Part shown: piece after piece, positions 42,382 through 49,889 of the stretch
How positions within the stretch are numbered: the first letter of the stretch is position 1
Layout: every line of letters starts with the position of its first letter
Virus record (IMG/VR): IMGVR_UViG_3300032236_000552
Coordinates: 35,865 to 99,864 of that record
Length of the DNA stretch: 64,000 nt
Source of the DNA: a virus
Strand: one strand, 5' to 3'
Position numbers and translations under genes: made by a program
Notes under the pieces: generated by a model
Seen by the model: only the letters and a program-made list of their open reading frames with translations
What the model was told of the DNA's origin: nothing
Databases searched by the model: none

Positions 42382-42739
42382 ATAGAAACTAATTGTTATT
42401 TTTATTTCCAAACGTATTTAGTAGAAGCAAGCGCAACATATTTGATTTCGCATTAGACCAACATAAGTTTTTCTGCACGAGGCAAAGTCATTTAGCGTGT
42501 TGATTGCTTGTAAGAATTATTCTTACCGATATTCAGCAACTCTCAGAAGTTTTATTGTGAGGTTCGATAACTATTAAGTGCGAATTGTTTTTCGTAACGT
42601 GCAACACGATTGCACTCATAACAATTAACAAGTAATTAAGTTAGCGATTAGTTTTGCGAGTGATTTATTTTGCGTTGCGATTTCGATTACAAACCAAACA
42701 ACGAAAACAAAAAAAGTTTTTAGAAAACAAAAACGTTTT

Positions 42740-42960
42740 TGTTTTTAACTACTCGCCCTCAGTCCGATTTCTCGGAGGAGTTGCTGACCCCCCAAGTATA
42801 GGCGAAACGATTTGGGAAACGCAACTCGGATAAAAGTGGCGTGTTATGCCTATTTCAGAGCAGGTATTAACACGAAAATTGCGAAGGAGGAGTATTACGG
42901 GCGGAGATGCTGAAGTCCGATGGTGATTACATATAAAGAAGTTTCGCAAAGTTATTTTGT
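42740..42960. ncRNA. Candidate structured RNA or cis element
   Basis: A GC-rich island in AT-rich DNA. Nested pairings: TCCGA/TCGGA (42763/42772); GAGTTGC/GCAACTC (42778/42821) enclosing CCCAA/TTGGG (42791/42812); a 12-bp hairpin with one bulge (42840-42874); TTGCGAA/TTCGCAA (42879/42943). The strand cannot be fixed. An open frame on the minus strand (42749-42949) has poor coding character. Confidence 0.45.
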
Positions 42961-43171
42961 GTTATTTATTTTCAGTAAAGATAAATAAACAAACAAAAGA
43001 AAAGTAATTAAGTAATAACAACACAACGTTGCTGTCGTGACTGATGACCACAGCAAAGTAATAACCAAAAAGATAATTAAACAAACGTATTTAGTAATGA
43101 TTAGTTGCAAAAGATAATGCGTTGTAATACATAACCAAAGTAATTGGCGCATGATTATTAGTTGGGGGTTA

Positions 43172-43190
43172 TAGGGGGCGAAGCCCCCTA
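43172..43190. terminator. TAGGGGGC/GCCCCCTA hairpin
   Basis: 8-bp perfect stem, 3-base loop. AT-rich on both sides, so it could end transcription in either direction or mark an origin. Confidence 0.5.
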
Positions 43191-43684
43191 AAGTAAAAAC
43201 AATATGGGTAATAACTAATAGAGAGAGAGAGATATATATAGATAGATACTTACTTTAGTTGTGATGAATAGTGATGAATATATTTATATAACAACTGATA
43301 CACAATGCAAGTTAGTAACGTTGTTAAATAGTAAGTGATTAACAATGCGTTTAGTAACGTTGTAATGAGTTGATAAGAGCAAGGGAAGTGTGCCGTCAGT
43401 CTGGTATTGCACGCAGTAAGTATTAACAGATAGATAGCAGTAGCCAAATTGTTAAAGTAATTCACTATCATTTTCGCTATCAAACAAAGTGATTACGTTG
43501 TTATTACGCAGAGATAGAACAATAAATACTTCTTTAACAAACAAGTTGTTGGTGTAATCATTTAATTTTTTTGCAAAAGAGATATAGAACCACCCCATAG
43601 TTAAGTGATATTTCGCTAGTTAACAGCCAGGTTGGAGCCACGGTTGAGGGTGTGGAGGCTAGGCAGTAGCCGTAAAATAGCCCT

Positions 43685-43951
43685 ATGTCAGCCTCAGACC
43701 ACCTCAGTGGGCAATTCAAGCCCAAGCGCAAGGTGACCCTTTCCTATCAGTACAACGACAAGGGTGTCACTATGTGCCCTAAGTGTCACAAGAATGAGAT
43801 AGAGAGAGAAAAGCAAGGCAAAGGACATTTGAAACCCTCTACCGCTGATATCACTGTGAAGTACAACACTGACTTTGGTCCAGGAGACTTAGAGACCTGT
43901 TCTGGCGGATGCGGTAGAACCATCTACGGTCGCAAGGGTACTTACGAATAA
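43685..43951 (+). CDS. Zinc-binding protein (88 aa)
   Basis: CPKC (about 31) and CSGGCGR (about 75) form a zinc ribbon with a long basic connector. First gene of the rightward block. Role unknown. Confidence 0.55.
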   Translation: MSASDHLSGQFKPKRKVTLSYQYNDKGVTMCPKCHKNEIEREKQGKGHLKPSTADITVKYNTDFGPGDLETCSGGCGRTIYGRKGTYE

Positions 43952-44253
43952 AGTTCTGCTACACTAACGGCTCAACCATAGAGTGGAGTCCCACGGGTAC
44001 GAACCTCTACGACCTGGGATACGTCGTTAAAAACTCCTGCAAAGCCCCTAGCCTGCTTCAACTCAGGTACTAGGGGTTTTGTGCTAGAGTGACGCTACTA
44101 ACCACGGCTCTGAACAAGTCATCGTTAGTTCGTTACCGCTGAACCCAACCTGTGAGCGCATCATACGAAGGTGTTCAGACCGATGAAGATTGCTCTGCGA
44201 ATATCTCACTAGGCGGTAACAGGCAGCAGGTGTTTCCCATGGCTGCCAATCTA
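43952..44253 (+). other. Non-coding stretch upstream of tRNA, partly structured
   Basis: No gene seen. It holds a terminator (44041-44080) and, closer to the tRNA, pairings GTTACCGC/GCGGTAAC (44132/44213), CTGAAC/GTTCAG (44139/44173) and GGCAGC/GCTGCC (44222/44242). May be a processed leader or small RNA. Confidence 0.4.
44041..44080 (+). terminator. Intrinsic terminator after zinc protein gene
   Basis: CCCCTAGCCTG pairs with CAGGTACTAGGGG (TA bulge) around an 8-base loop and is followed by TTTT. Confidence 0.75.
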
Positions 44254-44324
44254 TCCCAGGTCGTCTAACGGTAGGACATCGCCCTTTGGAGGCGAGTATC
44301 TTGGTTCGAATCCAGGCCAGGGAG
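44254..44324 (+). tRNA. tRNA-Gln (UUG)
   Basis: A cloverleaf can be drawn: acceptor TCCCAGG/CCAGGGA (one A-A mismatch at pair 5), D arm GTCT/AGGAC, anticodon arm TCGCC-CTTTGGA-GGCGA with UUG at 34-36, and T arm CTTGG-TTCGAAT-CCAGG. The discriminator base is G, as usual for tRNA-Gln. CCA is not encoded. The only tRNA seen in the window. Confidence 0.75.
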
Positions 44325-44383
44325 CGTACCTCCCCTAGGAAACTAGATTTCTCTTTTTCCAGTAAAGGCAGTAGCCTAAATCC

Positions 44384-44539
44384 ATGAAACTAGAAACCCT
44401 TGATATCGGATTAGACCTACCAGTAGTCGTGATGGATGATGACTTCGTGGAGTATTTGGAAGAACACTCAGTAGAGACAGTAGAGGTCGATGAACTGGCT
44501 ATCTACTTCTTTGATTGGATGAAAGAGCACTGCGAGTGA
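44384..44539 (+). CDS. Small acidic protein (51 aa)
   Basis: Acidic (VMDDDFVEYLEEHSVETVEVDEL), aromatic at the C-terminus. The stop overlaps the next GTG (GTGA). Not recognised. Confidence 0.5.
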   Translation: MKLETLDIGLDLPVVVMDDDFVEYLEEHSVETVEVDELAIYFFDWMKEHCE

Positions 44540-45027
44540 GCCACATCGTCAATCTCTCTAAAGAGGAAGTTCGGATGTGTGCTGATATGGCACTCAACCG
44601 TTGGATGATGAAGTTCGGCTCAGAAGACCGTCCTAACTATCAGGACAAGAGCAAGTTAGAGCCAGAGATTGCCGCTAACACTCGGACCATCGTGGCTGAG
44701 TATGCGGTGGCTAAGTTATACAAAAAAGCAATGTGCCTACCTTTTTATCCCAATGAGGAACATTCTTTCAGAAAAGACTTTCCTGATGTATTTCCCAATA
44801 TAGAAGTGAAATCAATTCGCACTAAGGATGAGATACCTGTCTTCCCCAAAGATATCCACGAAGGCTGGGTACTAGTCGGGGCACGTGTCTTAGATAGAGA
44901 CTACTACTCTCAAGTTGAGGTCTACGGATGGCTCTCCATGGATGACGTTCAACGTGATGAATGGAAGTATGCTCCAGAAGGTAGTTGGAGAATCCCGCTC
45001 GACCAATTTAATCAGGAGATGCTATGA
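44536..45027 (+). CDS. PD-(D/E)XK nuclease-like protein (163 aa)
   Basis: GTG at 44536 overlaps the upstream stop, so it is preferred to 44515. RTIVAEYAVAKLY with Glu, then FPNIEVKSIRTKDEIPVF (D..ExK) match a small restriction-endonuclease-type fold common in phages. Ends acidic. Role unknown (repair or DNA degradation). Confidence 0.6.
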   Translation: MSHIVNLSKEEVRMCADMALNRWMMKFGSEDRPNYQDKSKLEPEIAANTRTIVAEYAVAKLYKKAMCLPFYPNEEHSFRKDFPDVFPNIEVKSIRTKDEIPVFPKDIHEGWVLVGARVLDRDYYSQVEVYGWLSMDDVQRDEWKYAPEGSWRIPLDQFNQEML

Positions 45028-45188
45028 CCCACGATGAACTAGTAGAGAAGGTAGAGCAAGCCATCCGCATGCTCCACGGACTCTGCCCGCACATGCGCCA
45101 TGAGGAAGTACCTCCCCGTACTAAAAGCAATTGCATACTCTGTATTGCACAGACCGCCGTCACTATCGTAGAAAAGGAAATGAAATGA
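45024..45188 (+). CDS. Small Cys/His protein (54 aa)
   Basis: HGLCPHMRHEE and NCILCI suggest a metal site. Start overlaps the upstream stop (ATGA). Confidence 0.5.
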   Translation: MTHDELVEKVEQAIRMLHGLCPHMRHEEVPPRTKSNCILCIAQTAVTIVEKEMK

Positions 45189-45325
45189 CCATACCAACAC
45201 CGTCGTACCCATATCAACCCAATACAGGTACTTACTATTACACCAATGTACCGAAAACTACTGACCCCAAACTCTTAGAAGTATTAGAGCGAATTGCAGA
45301 TGCGTTAGAGGAATTAGCGTATTAA
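45185..45325 (+). CDS. Small Tyr/Pro-rich protein (46 aa)
   Basis: Tyr/Pro/Thr-rich N-terminus (PSYPYQPNTGTYYYTN), helical acidic end. Overlaps both neighbours (ATGA, TAATG). Not recognised. Confidence 0.5.
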   Translation: MTIPTPSYPYQPNTGTYYYTNVPKTTDPKLLEVLERIADALEELAY

Positions 45326-45615
45326 TGACTCACGATGAATTGCTCAACGAGATAGATGCAATTATTTCCATTGGTTATGCAGAGAGCGGATTTTCTGAAT
45401 ATGCGGCTAATGGAACTAGAGCGGAGAAAGCCCTTCGTGCAGTAGTGGAATTGCATAAGCCAGTTGAGTATGCAACGGGAGCAAGTACGGCAATTGGAAC
45501 TCCTGCTTACCTACCAACCGCCACCGCTTGTTCTTGCAGTAGGGCATTTAACGACTATGACCGAGTTCCTTACCCTTGCCCAACTATTCAAGCCATAGAG
45601 AAGGAGTTAGGATGA
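45325..45615 (+). CDS. Unknown acidic protein (96 aa)
   Basis: MTHDELLNEIDAIISIG start similar in style to the 45024 protein (MTHDELVEKVEQAI), so the two may be related. CSCS and PCPT near the end. Not recognised. Confidence 0.55.
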   Translation: MTHDELLNEIDAIISIGYAESGFSEYAANGTRAEKALRAVVELHKPVEYATGASTAIGTPAYLPTATACSCSRAFNDYDRVPYPCPTIQAIEKELG

Positions 45616-45698
45616 GTATTATGATTAACGACTGGTGGCAGCAGATTATCGTAGGGGCTGTAGTAGCAACAGCAGTGAAATGGTGGTTAAGCAAATGA
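45612..45698 (+). CDS. Tiny membrane peptide (28 aa)
   Basis: Hydrophobic helix (IIVGAVVATAVKWWL) with short polar ends. ATGA overlaps on both sides support translation. Confidence 0.45.
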   Translation: MSIMINDWWQQIIVGAVVATAVKWWLSK

Positions 45699-45835
45699 CC
45701 TACGACTTCATGGCTGGGGAGTGGTATGGAGAATGTGGCGCCTGTAAGACGCCTCTCTACGCTCCATCAAAAGGTGCCTATCTACTCCAATACTCCATAC
45801 ACACCCACTCAGATGATTGTCTCGGAGGCTACTAG
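45695..45835 (+). CDS. Small zinc-type protein (46 aa)
   Basis: CGACKTPLYAPSKGAY with a distant Cys/His (HTHSDDC) may bind zinc. Start chosen from the overlap with the upstream stop. Confidence 0.5.
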   Translation: MTYDFMAGEWYGECGACKTPLYAPSKGAYLLQYSIHTHSDDCLGGY

Positions 45836-45990
45836 TGCGGATAGTCAGAAGTACCAACGCCTACTCATTTGACCTAGGTGTCTATCTGATTAACTGGGGG
45901 TATCCGATTGCCCACGAATGGGAAATTGGTATCCACCTCTTCAAATGGAATATAGGATTAGAACTACATCGTAAGAAGGAGGAGCAATGA
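45835..45990 (+). CDS. Unknown small protein (51 aa)
   Basis: GTG start just after the upstream stop. Aromatic, amphipathic, basic end (LHRKKEEQ). Its stop overlaps the next ATG. Confidence 0.45.
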   Translation: MRIVRSTNAYSFDLGVYLINWGYPIAHEWEIGIHLFKWNIGLELHRKKEEQ

Positions 45991-46142
45991 GCGCATGGCT
46001 TACATGTCTGGATTGTGGAGCAGAAGCGACGGGGGTAGCAGGGTTATCTCTGGCAGAGGAGTACTGTGTATTCTGTCACATGGACAAGGGGACACTAGGC
46101 ACGATTGAGGGCTTTCGTACCGTTACTGAGGAAAAGAAATGA
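45987..46142 (+). CDS. Zinc-ribbon protein (51 aa)
   Basis: CLDC and CVFC knuckles about 20 residues apart, then an acidic end. ATGA overlap upstream and downstream. Confidence 0.55.
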   Translation: MSAWLTCLDCGAEATGVAGLSLAEEYCVFCHMDKGTLGTIEGFRTVTEEKK

Positions 46143-46273
46143 AGAAGATATATAGCAATGAAGTCACGGTGATGTATGGCTTCTCGTGGAAAAGAATTGG
46201 CTTCGGGTTTTCCATCGACCAGACCGCCTTCACTTTTGACTTTTTGATATTTTGGCTGGCGGTGGAATGGTGA
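46139..46273 (+). CDS. Aromatic small protein (44 aa)
   Basis: Very rich in Phe/Trp/Tyr, with a hydrophobic end that may insert in the membrane (DFLIFWLAVEW). Overlaps both neighbours by 3-7 bp. Confidence 0.4.
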   Translation: MKKIYSNEVTVMYGFSWKRIGFGFSIDQTAFTFDFLIFWLAVEW

Positions 46274-46728
46274 AGATGAAAGAAGACCAATTCGGGAGAA
46301 AAGACGCCTATCGGGGCGCAAAGCACGAAATCTCGTTACCACTTACCAACACACATCGAGACCCATATACCAAGCGTGAGTACACGAAGCGAGTTGAGGA
46401 ACAACTAAAGGAGAGGAAGGAACGTATGCACGCAGGGGGAATGGCGCCACCCAAGTACGACCTACCTAAGACCGAAACTGAGTTTGGAAAACAACTGACC
46501 GTTTCCGTCACGATGATGGACACACCTGAGACCGAAGCGCTCGTTTTTAATCAGGTGATACAAGATTACCAACAATACAAAGCCGAGAACTTCCCTGACT
46601 TCAAGGGTTTCCCAGAGATTAAGAGCCAGTTGGACCCTATCCAATCGGTCCTCAAGGTCGGATGGTATGTGGTCGTTCCCAACAGGTTCCTTATCGACTC
46701 CAATGAAGAAGAACTCTGGAATAGTTAA
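46267..46728 (+). CDS. Unknown charged protein ending in LWNS (153 aa)
   Basis: Start at 46267 (MVKMKED) rather than the TTG at 46252. Basic, Lys/Glu-rich N-terminal half; beta-rich C-terminal half; ends EEELWNS, like the minus-strand tails. Not recognised. Confidence 0.55.
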   Translation: MVKMKEDQFGRKDAYRGAKHEISLPLTNTHRDPYTKREYTKRVEEQLKERKERMHAGGMAPPKYDLPKTETEFGKQLTVSVTMMDTPETEALVFNQVIQDYQQYKAENFPDFKGFPEIKSQLDPIQSVLKVGWYVVVPNRFLIDSNEEELWNS

Positions 46729-46764
46729 CTCCCCTATATCTGTCATTACTGGAATAATGGACCC

Positions 46765-46893
46765 ATGGATTCTTGGAAGAAGTGCATCAAATGCGACCAC
46801 AGCGTTATCGCTGGGGTGTGTGAGATTGACACGTGCAAGTGCATTTGCGAGACCATAACCCGTGACGAATACTCATCAGATGAGGTCTGGTAA
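46765..46893 (+). CDS. Small Cys-rich protein (42 aa)
   Basis: CIKC, then CEIDTCKCIC, a tight metal cluster. Ends DEVW. Stop overlaps the next ATG. Confidence 0.5.
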   Translation: MDSWKKCIKCDHSVIAGVCEIDTCKCICETITRDEYSSDEVW

Positions 46894-47180
46894 TGACACT
46901 AAAGAGCAAAGCCAAGAAGGTTTACGGTCCTTATCCAGATAAGGCTGAGGGCGGTCGTATGAAGATGACCATTTACGACCCAAAGACTGGTAAGAACACT
47001 GGCAGCACTTATGCCGCCCGTTACAAGAAAGAAAAAGAATTAGGTCGCACTCTTCCTAAGACAGAGCAAGTTGACCACAAGAACAACAACAAGAAAGACG
47101 ATAGCGCCAAGAACCTTCAGGTGATGAGTCGTTCTAAGAATATTGCAAAAGGCAACCAACACAGAAAGAAGAAAAAGTAA
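46893..47180 (+). CDS. HNH endonuclease-like protein (95 aa)
   Basis: QVDHKNNNKKDDSAKNLQVMSRSKN matches the HNH signature (D-H, N-N) of phage homing endonucleases, here in a small basic protein (Lys-rich end). It may cut DNA lacking it, or help packaging, as some HNH proteins do near terminases. Its neighbours are the tiny genes and the endolysin. Confidence 0.7.
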   Translation: MTLKSKAKKVYGPYPDKAEGGRMKMTIYDPKTGKNTGSTYAARYKKEKELGRTLPKTEQVDHKNNNKKDDSAKNLQVMSRSKNIAKGNQHRKKKK

Positions 47181-47992
47181 TGGCACTAGGAAATGTAGGA
47201 AACCCAGTTCCACCAGTTACCACTGCACAACCAGGAACAGTAGAGCGTATGCTTGAGGTTGCTAAGTCACAGGTTGGTGTTATCGAGGGTCCAAAGGATA
47301 ACGAAACACTTTACGGCGCTTTTACAGGCGCTAACTTCCAGCCATGGTGCGGCTCACTCATGATGTGGTGTGCAAAGCAGGCTGGCGTAACAATCCCTAA
47401 CACTGTTTACACACCTAACGGTGCAGCAGCATTCAAGAAGGCTGGTAAGTGGGCAGATGCAGCAAATGCTCATCCACAACCAGGCGACTTGATTTACTTC
47501 TCATTTATCCCACACGCACTTCCATCTAGCCCAATTCAACATGTGGGGATTGTCGTAAAGGACAATGGAGACGGCACTGTTACAACCATCGAAGGAAATA
47601 CAACCCCTGACTCAAAGCCAAAGGGTTCTCCTAACAATGGTGGCGAGTGCGCCATGAACGTCCGTGCATACAAGGTCGATAACAAGCGCCACCTCTGGTG
47701 CTCTATCGTCGGTTTTGGACGCCCAGACTACGCAGGTGCCGCAACAGACTCACACCCAGCCACTCCACCTGCCCCTAAAGCGGTCCCACCGTTCCCAGGA
47801 CAGGTTAAGCCAGGCGACAAGGGTGATGCGGTCAAGTTGATTCAACAAGCCCTTGATTTGGACGCTGATGGCGATTACGGCCCTGCTACCAAGAAGGCTA
47901 TCATCGCTATCCAAGACAGCCACGACGCTATCGATTCTAACGGAATCGTCGGTCCTAAGACTTGGGCCGAAATTATGAAGCATTTGGACTAA
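47180..47992 (+). CDS. Endolysin: CHAP peptidase + peptidoglycan-binding domain
   Basis: 270 residues. CHAP domain with C57 (QPWCGSL), H121 (HVGIVV) and N140 (IEGN). After a Pro-rich linker (about 185-200), a PG_binding_1 domain carries DLDADGDYGPATKKAI and GIVGPKTW. It cuts peptide bonds in the wall at lysis. No signal peptide, so it needs the holin. Its stop is followed by a good terminator. Confidence 0.9.
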   Translation: MALGNVGNPVPPVTTAQPGTVERMLEVAKSQVGVIEGPKDNETLYGAFTGANFQPWCGSLMMWCAKQAGVTIPNTVYTPNGAAAFKKAGKWADAANAHPQPGDLIYFSFIPHALPSSPIQHVGIVVKDNGDGTVTTIEGNTTPDSKPKGSPNNGGECAMNVRAYKVDNKRHLWCSIVGFGRPDYAGAATDSHPATPPAPKAVPPFPGQVKPGDKGDAVKLIQQALDLDADGDYGPATKKAIIAIQDSHDAIDSNGIVGPKTWAEIMKHLD

Positions 47993-48008
47993 TCGGACAT
48001 TGAACACA

Positions 48009-48040
48009 ACCCCTCTAGCCTCTGGTAGGCTAGGGGGGTT
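48009..48040 (+). terminator. Terminator after endolysin gene
   Basis: AACCCCTCTAGCC and GGCTAGGGGGGTT pair with one mismatch around TCTGGTA, followed by TCTCAC. Moderate U-tract. Confidence 0.7.
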
Positions 48041-48061
48041 CTCACATTACTAGGAGGCAAG

Positions 48062-48634
48062 ATGACGACGATTGCAGCGATTCAGGGTAACGGTTGGGTT
48101 GTTATGGGTGCAGATACCCAAAGCACCGTTTCTGAATATAAGAGACTGAAGATGTCGAATGACAAAGTAATCGACAACAACGGAATCCTTATTGCTGGTT
48201 GCGGCATGGGTCGTGGCATGGATTTGCTACAGAAGGCGTGGAAAGCGCCTCGCCCACGCAAGGCACGTATGACTGTAGATGAACTAGACGCATGGATGGC
48301 AAAGACCTTCATCCCTCAAATGCGTAAGTTGTTTATCGACGGTGGATACGACATGAAGGATGATGGCGAGTACGCACAGCACGAAGGTGCGTTCATTGTC
48401 GCTGTACAGGGCGTTGTGTTCTACATTGACGACGACTACTCATTTGACCGTGAGGCTCGTGGTGTTACTTCGTCAGGTAGCGGTGGAGATTTTGCCGCAG
48501 GTTCTCTGTATAAGAAAGACCTCAGCACACTTGAGAAGGCAAAAAAGGAAATGGCTACTGCCATTGACGCTGCTAGAGAATACGATGTGTACTCTGGTGG
48601 AGAGACTAGGATTTATACACAAGTCGCAAAATAA
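48062..48634 (+). CDS. Proteasome/HslV-like Ntn-hydrolase
   Basis: 190 residues. The start MTTIAAIQGNGWVVMGAD matches the HslV/beta-type start in which Met is removed to leave Thr (T2) as nucleophile. D18 and K35 fit the catalytic Asp and Lys, and GSGGDFAAGS is the conserved GSGG turn. No HslU/ClpX unfoldase is encoded nearby. It may degrade host or phage proteins, perhaps with a host ring ATPase, or be a self-processing protein without proteolysis. Confidence 0.75.
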   Translation: MTTIAAIQGNGWVVMGADTQSTVSEYKRLKMSNDKVIDNNGILIAGCGMGRGMDLLQKAWKAPRPRKARMTVDELDAWMAKTFIPQMRKLFIDGGYDMKDDGEYAQHEGAFIVAVQGVVFYIDDDYSFDREARGVTSSGSGGDFAAGSLYKKDLSTLEKAKKEMATAIDAAREYDVYSGGETRIYTQVAK

Positions 48635-48648
48635 GATAGGGTTAATAC

Positions 48649-48954
48649 ATGGAACAACTTTCAAATCGACAAAAGAAAATCGAATTAGGCAAGGCTCGTC
48701 AGTTAGAGACCTTGTTCGCTAAGCGACGCCAAGAAGCAGAAGAGCGCTGGACAAATGCTCAAATCAAGGCTGCAGGGTTTCAATCCGTGCTGGACTATGC
48801 GGTTGACCAATACACGCAGCACAAAGACGAGTTAGAAGAAGAAGTGATTACTAAAACAGAAGAAATGATTAAAGAACGTCAAGAAGAAATAAAGCAGTTT
48901 CTTATGACAGAGAAAGATATCTATTTAGAAAAGATGGGAATACAGGCGGACTAA
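48649..48954 (+). CDS. Coiled-coil protein (101 aa)
   Basis: Almost fully helical and charged (KIELGKARQLETLFAKRRQEAEERW); a coiled coil. Directly follows the HslV-like gene, so it could be a partner. No family recognised. Confidence 0.6.
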   Translation: MEQLSNRQKKIELGKARQLETLFAKRRQEAEERWTNAQIKAAGFQSVLDYAVDQYTQHKDELEEEVITKTEEMIKERQEEIKQFLMTEKDIYLEKMGIQAD

Positions 48955-48955
48955 T

Positions 48956-49279
48956 ATGAACCCAAGTGATTTTGGATTAGAAGTAACAGTAGAGATTATC
49001 AATCCTGCAGAAGCAGAAGCATACCTAAAGAACAATGCTATGCACCGTAAGATTAAGCAGAAGAAGGTTGATGAATACAAGAACCAGATGGTGGACGGTA
49101 AGTGGCAACTCAATGGTAAGGCTCTTATCTTTGACTCCAACGGTCGTCTACTCAATGGTCAACATCGCCTTAGTGCCGTTGTGCAATCTCAAGTCCCACT
49201 CACCACAGTTGTGATTCGTGGAGTTGACCCATCGGTTCTAGAGACTAATCCTGAAAATGGCGTCATAATTGAGGAATGA
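48956..49279 (+). CDS. ParB/sulfiredoxin-like protein
   Basis: 107 residues. FDSNGRLLNGQHRLSAVVQSQ is the GQHRL-type ParB/Srx motif. Phage members bind DNA or act as nucleases; this one lacks other ParB parts. ATGA overlap with the next gene. Confidence 0.65.
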   Translation: MNPSDFGLEVTVEIINPAEAEAYLKNNAMHRKIKQKKVDEYKNQMVDGKWQLNGKALIFDSNGRLLNGQHRLSAVVQSQVPLTTVVIRGVDPSVLETNPENGVIIEE

Positions 49280-49737
49280 GTAAAAACCACGAATTCGAAA
49301 CTGGCTCTAACAAGCGCAGTAAGAAGGCTGTGATTTTTGACCTAGATGGAACACTGGCGGATATAGAGGATTATGAAGCGCTCCACAAAATTGATAGCGA
49401 CGAGTTTCGTGTTGCTGCTCGTCATGCCGAGGCTTATCCACACATTGTGGCTTTGGCAAAAGAGGCGAGAGCCAAAGGACGAGATGTAATCATCCTGACC
49501 GCCAGGTCAGCCCACTATAGGGACGACACCAAAAAGTGGCTTCATGCCCATGACGTCCCTTATGACCAACTCTTTATGCGCCCTATCGATAACCACGAGA
49601 AGGACAAGAAGGTCAAGAAAGAGATTCTGAAAGAAAACGTCTTGCCTAATTTTGAGGTCAAGAAAGCCTACGATGACAAGAAAAAGAATGTTAAAATGTT
49701 CCGTAGTGAAGGCATAGACGCAAAGAGGGTAAATTGA
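49276..49737 (+). CDS. HAD-family polynucleotide 3'-phosphatase-like protein
   Basis: 153 residues. FDLDGTLAD is motif I with both Asp intact, IILTARSAHYRDDTKKWL is motif II, and AYDDKKKNVKMFRSEGI is the end typical of T4 PNK phosphatase-type domains. Removes 3' phosphates from nucleic acids. No kinase domain is present. It is the intact counterpart of the altered HAD protein at 24086. Confidence 0.7.
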   Translation: MSKNHEFETGSNKRSKKAVIFDLDGTLADIEDYEALHKIDSDEFRVAARHAEAYPHIVALAKEARAKGRDVIILTARSAHYRDDTKKWLHAHDVPYDQLFMRPIDNHEKDKKVKKEILKENVLPNFEVKKAYDDKKKNVKMFRSEGIDAKRVN

Positions 49738-49889
49738 AGAAGCAAAAGCCACAGTTGGTTCAACCTACTTCGGGGGACTTTCGTCTAAACCAAACTGCAC
49801 CCATATTCAATGACAGGCGCACAAAACGTAATCGTGACCGTTCGACACAATCTCGGCAAGCAATCGAACGGAGTAAAGATGAAAGATAA
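49734..49889 (+). CDS. Small basic peptide (51 aa), TTG start
   Basis: TTG overlaps the upstream stop; AGAGGG precedes it. Strongly basic (RRTKRNRDRSTQSRQ). It overlaps the holin start by 11 bp. Could be a lysis regulator or nucleic-acid binder; unproven. Confidence 0.4.
   Translation: MKKQKPQLVQPTSGDFRLNQTAPIFNDRRTKRNRDRSTQSRQAIERSKDER

Larger units (their letters stand above)
42261..43684. other. Divergent 1.4-kb intergenic region (origin or control region candidate)
   Basis: No convincing gene. It is AT-rich and holds: hairpins at 42311-42329 and 42333-42381 just upstream of the minus genes; a 17-bp palindrome GTAAGAATTATTCTTAC at 42510-42526; CAAACGTATTTAGTA twice (42409-42423, 43082-43096); TTAGTAACGTTGT twice (43312-43324, 43351-43363); a perfect tandem of GTGATGAATA (43261-43280); and a GC-rich island at about 42740-42960. 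Such AT-rich, repeat-bearing divergent regions often contain replication origins or early promoters. Confidence 0.5.

Noticed and set aside
42749-42949. 66-aa minus-strand ORF in the GC-rich island
   Set aside because: Composition unlike neighbours (many Cys, His and Arg in no pattern), and it lies wholly within the stems described as structured DNA/RNA.
42740-42960. Hammerhead or RNase P-like core in the structured island
   Set aside because: The conserved CUGANGA/GAAA combination and the RNase P hallmark segments were not found.
42952-43483. Two minus-strand ORFs (66 and 77 aa) in AT-rich DNA
   Set aside because: Leu/Ile/Tyr-rich translations of low-complexity AT DNA, with no ribosome site and no overlap logic as in real genes.
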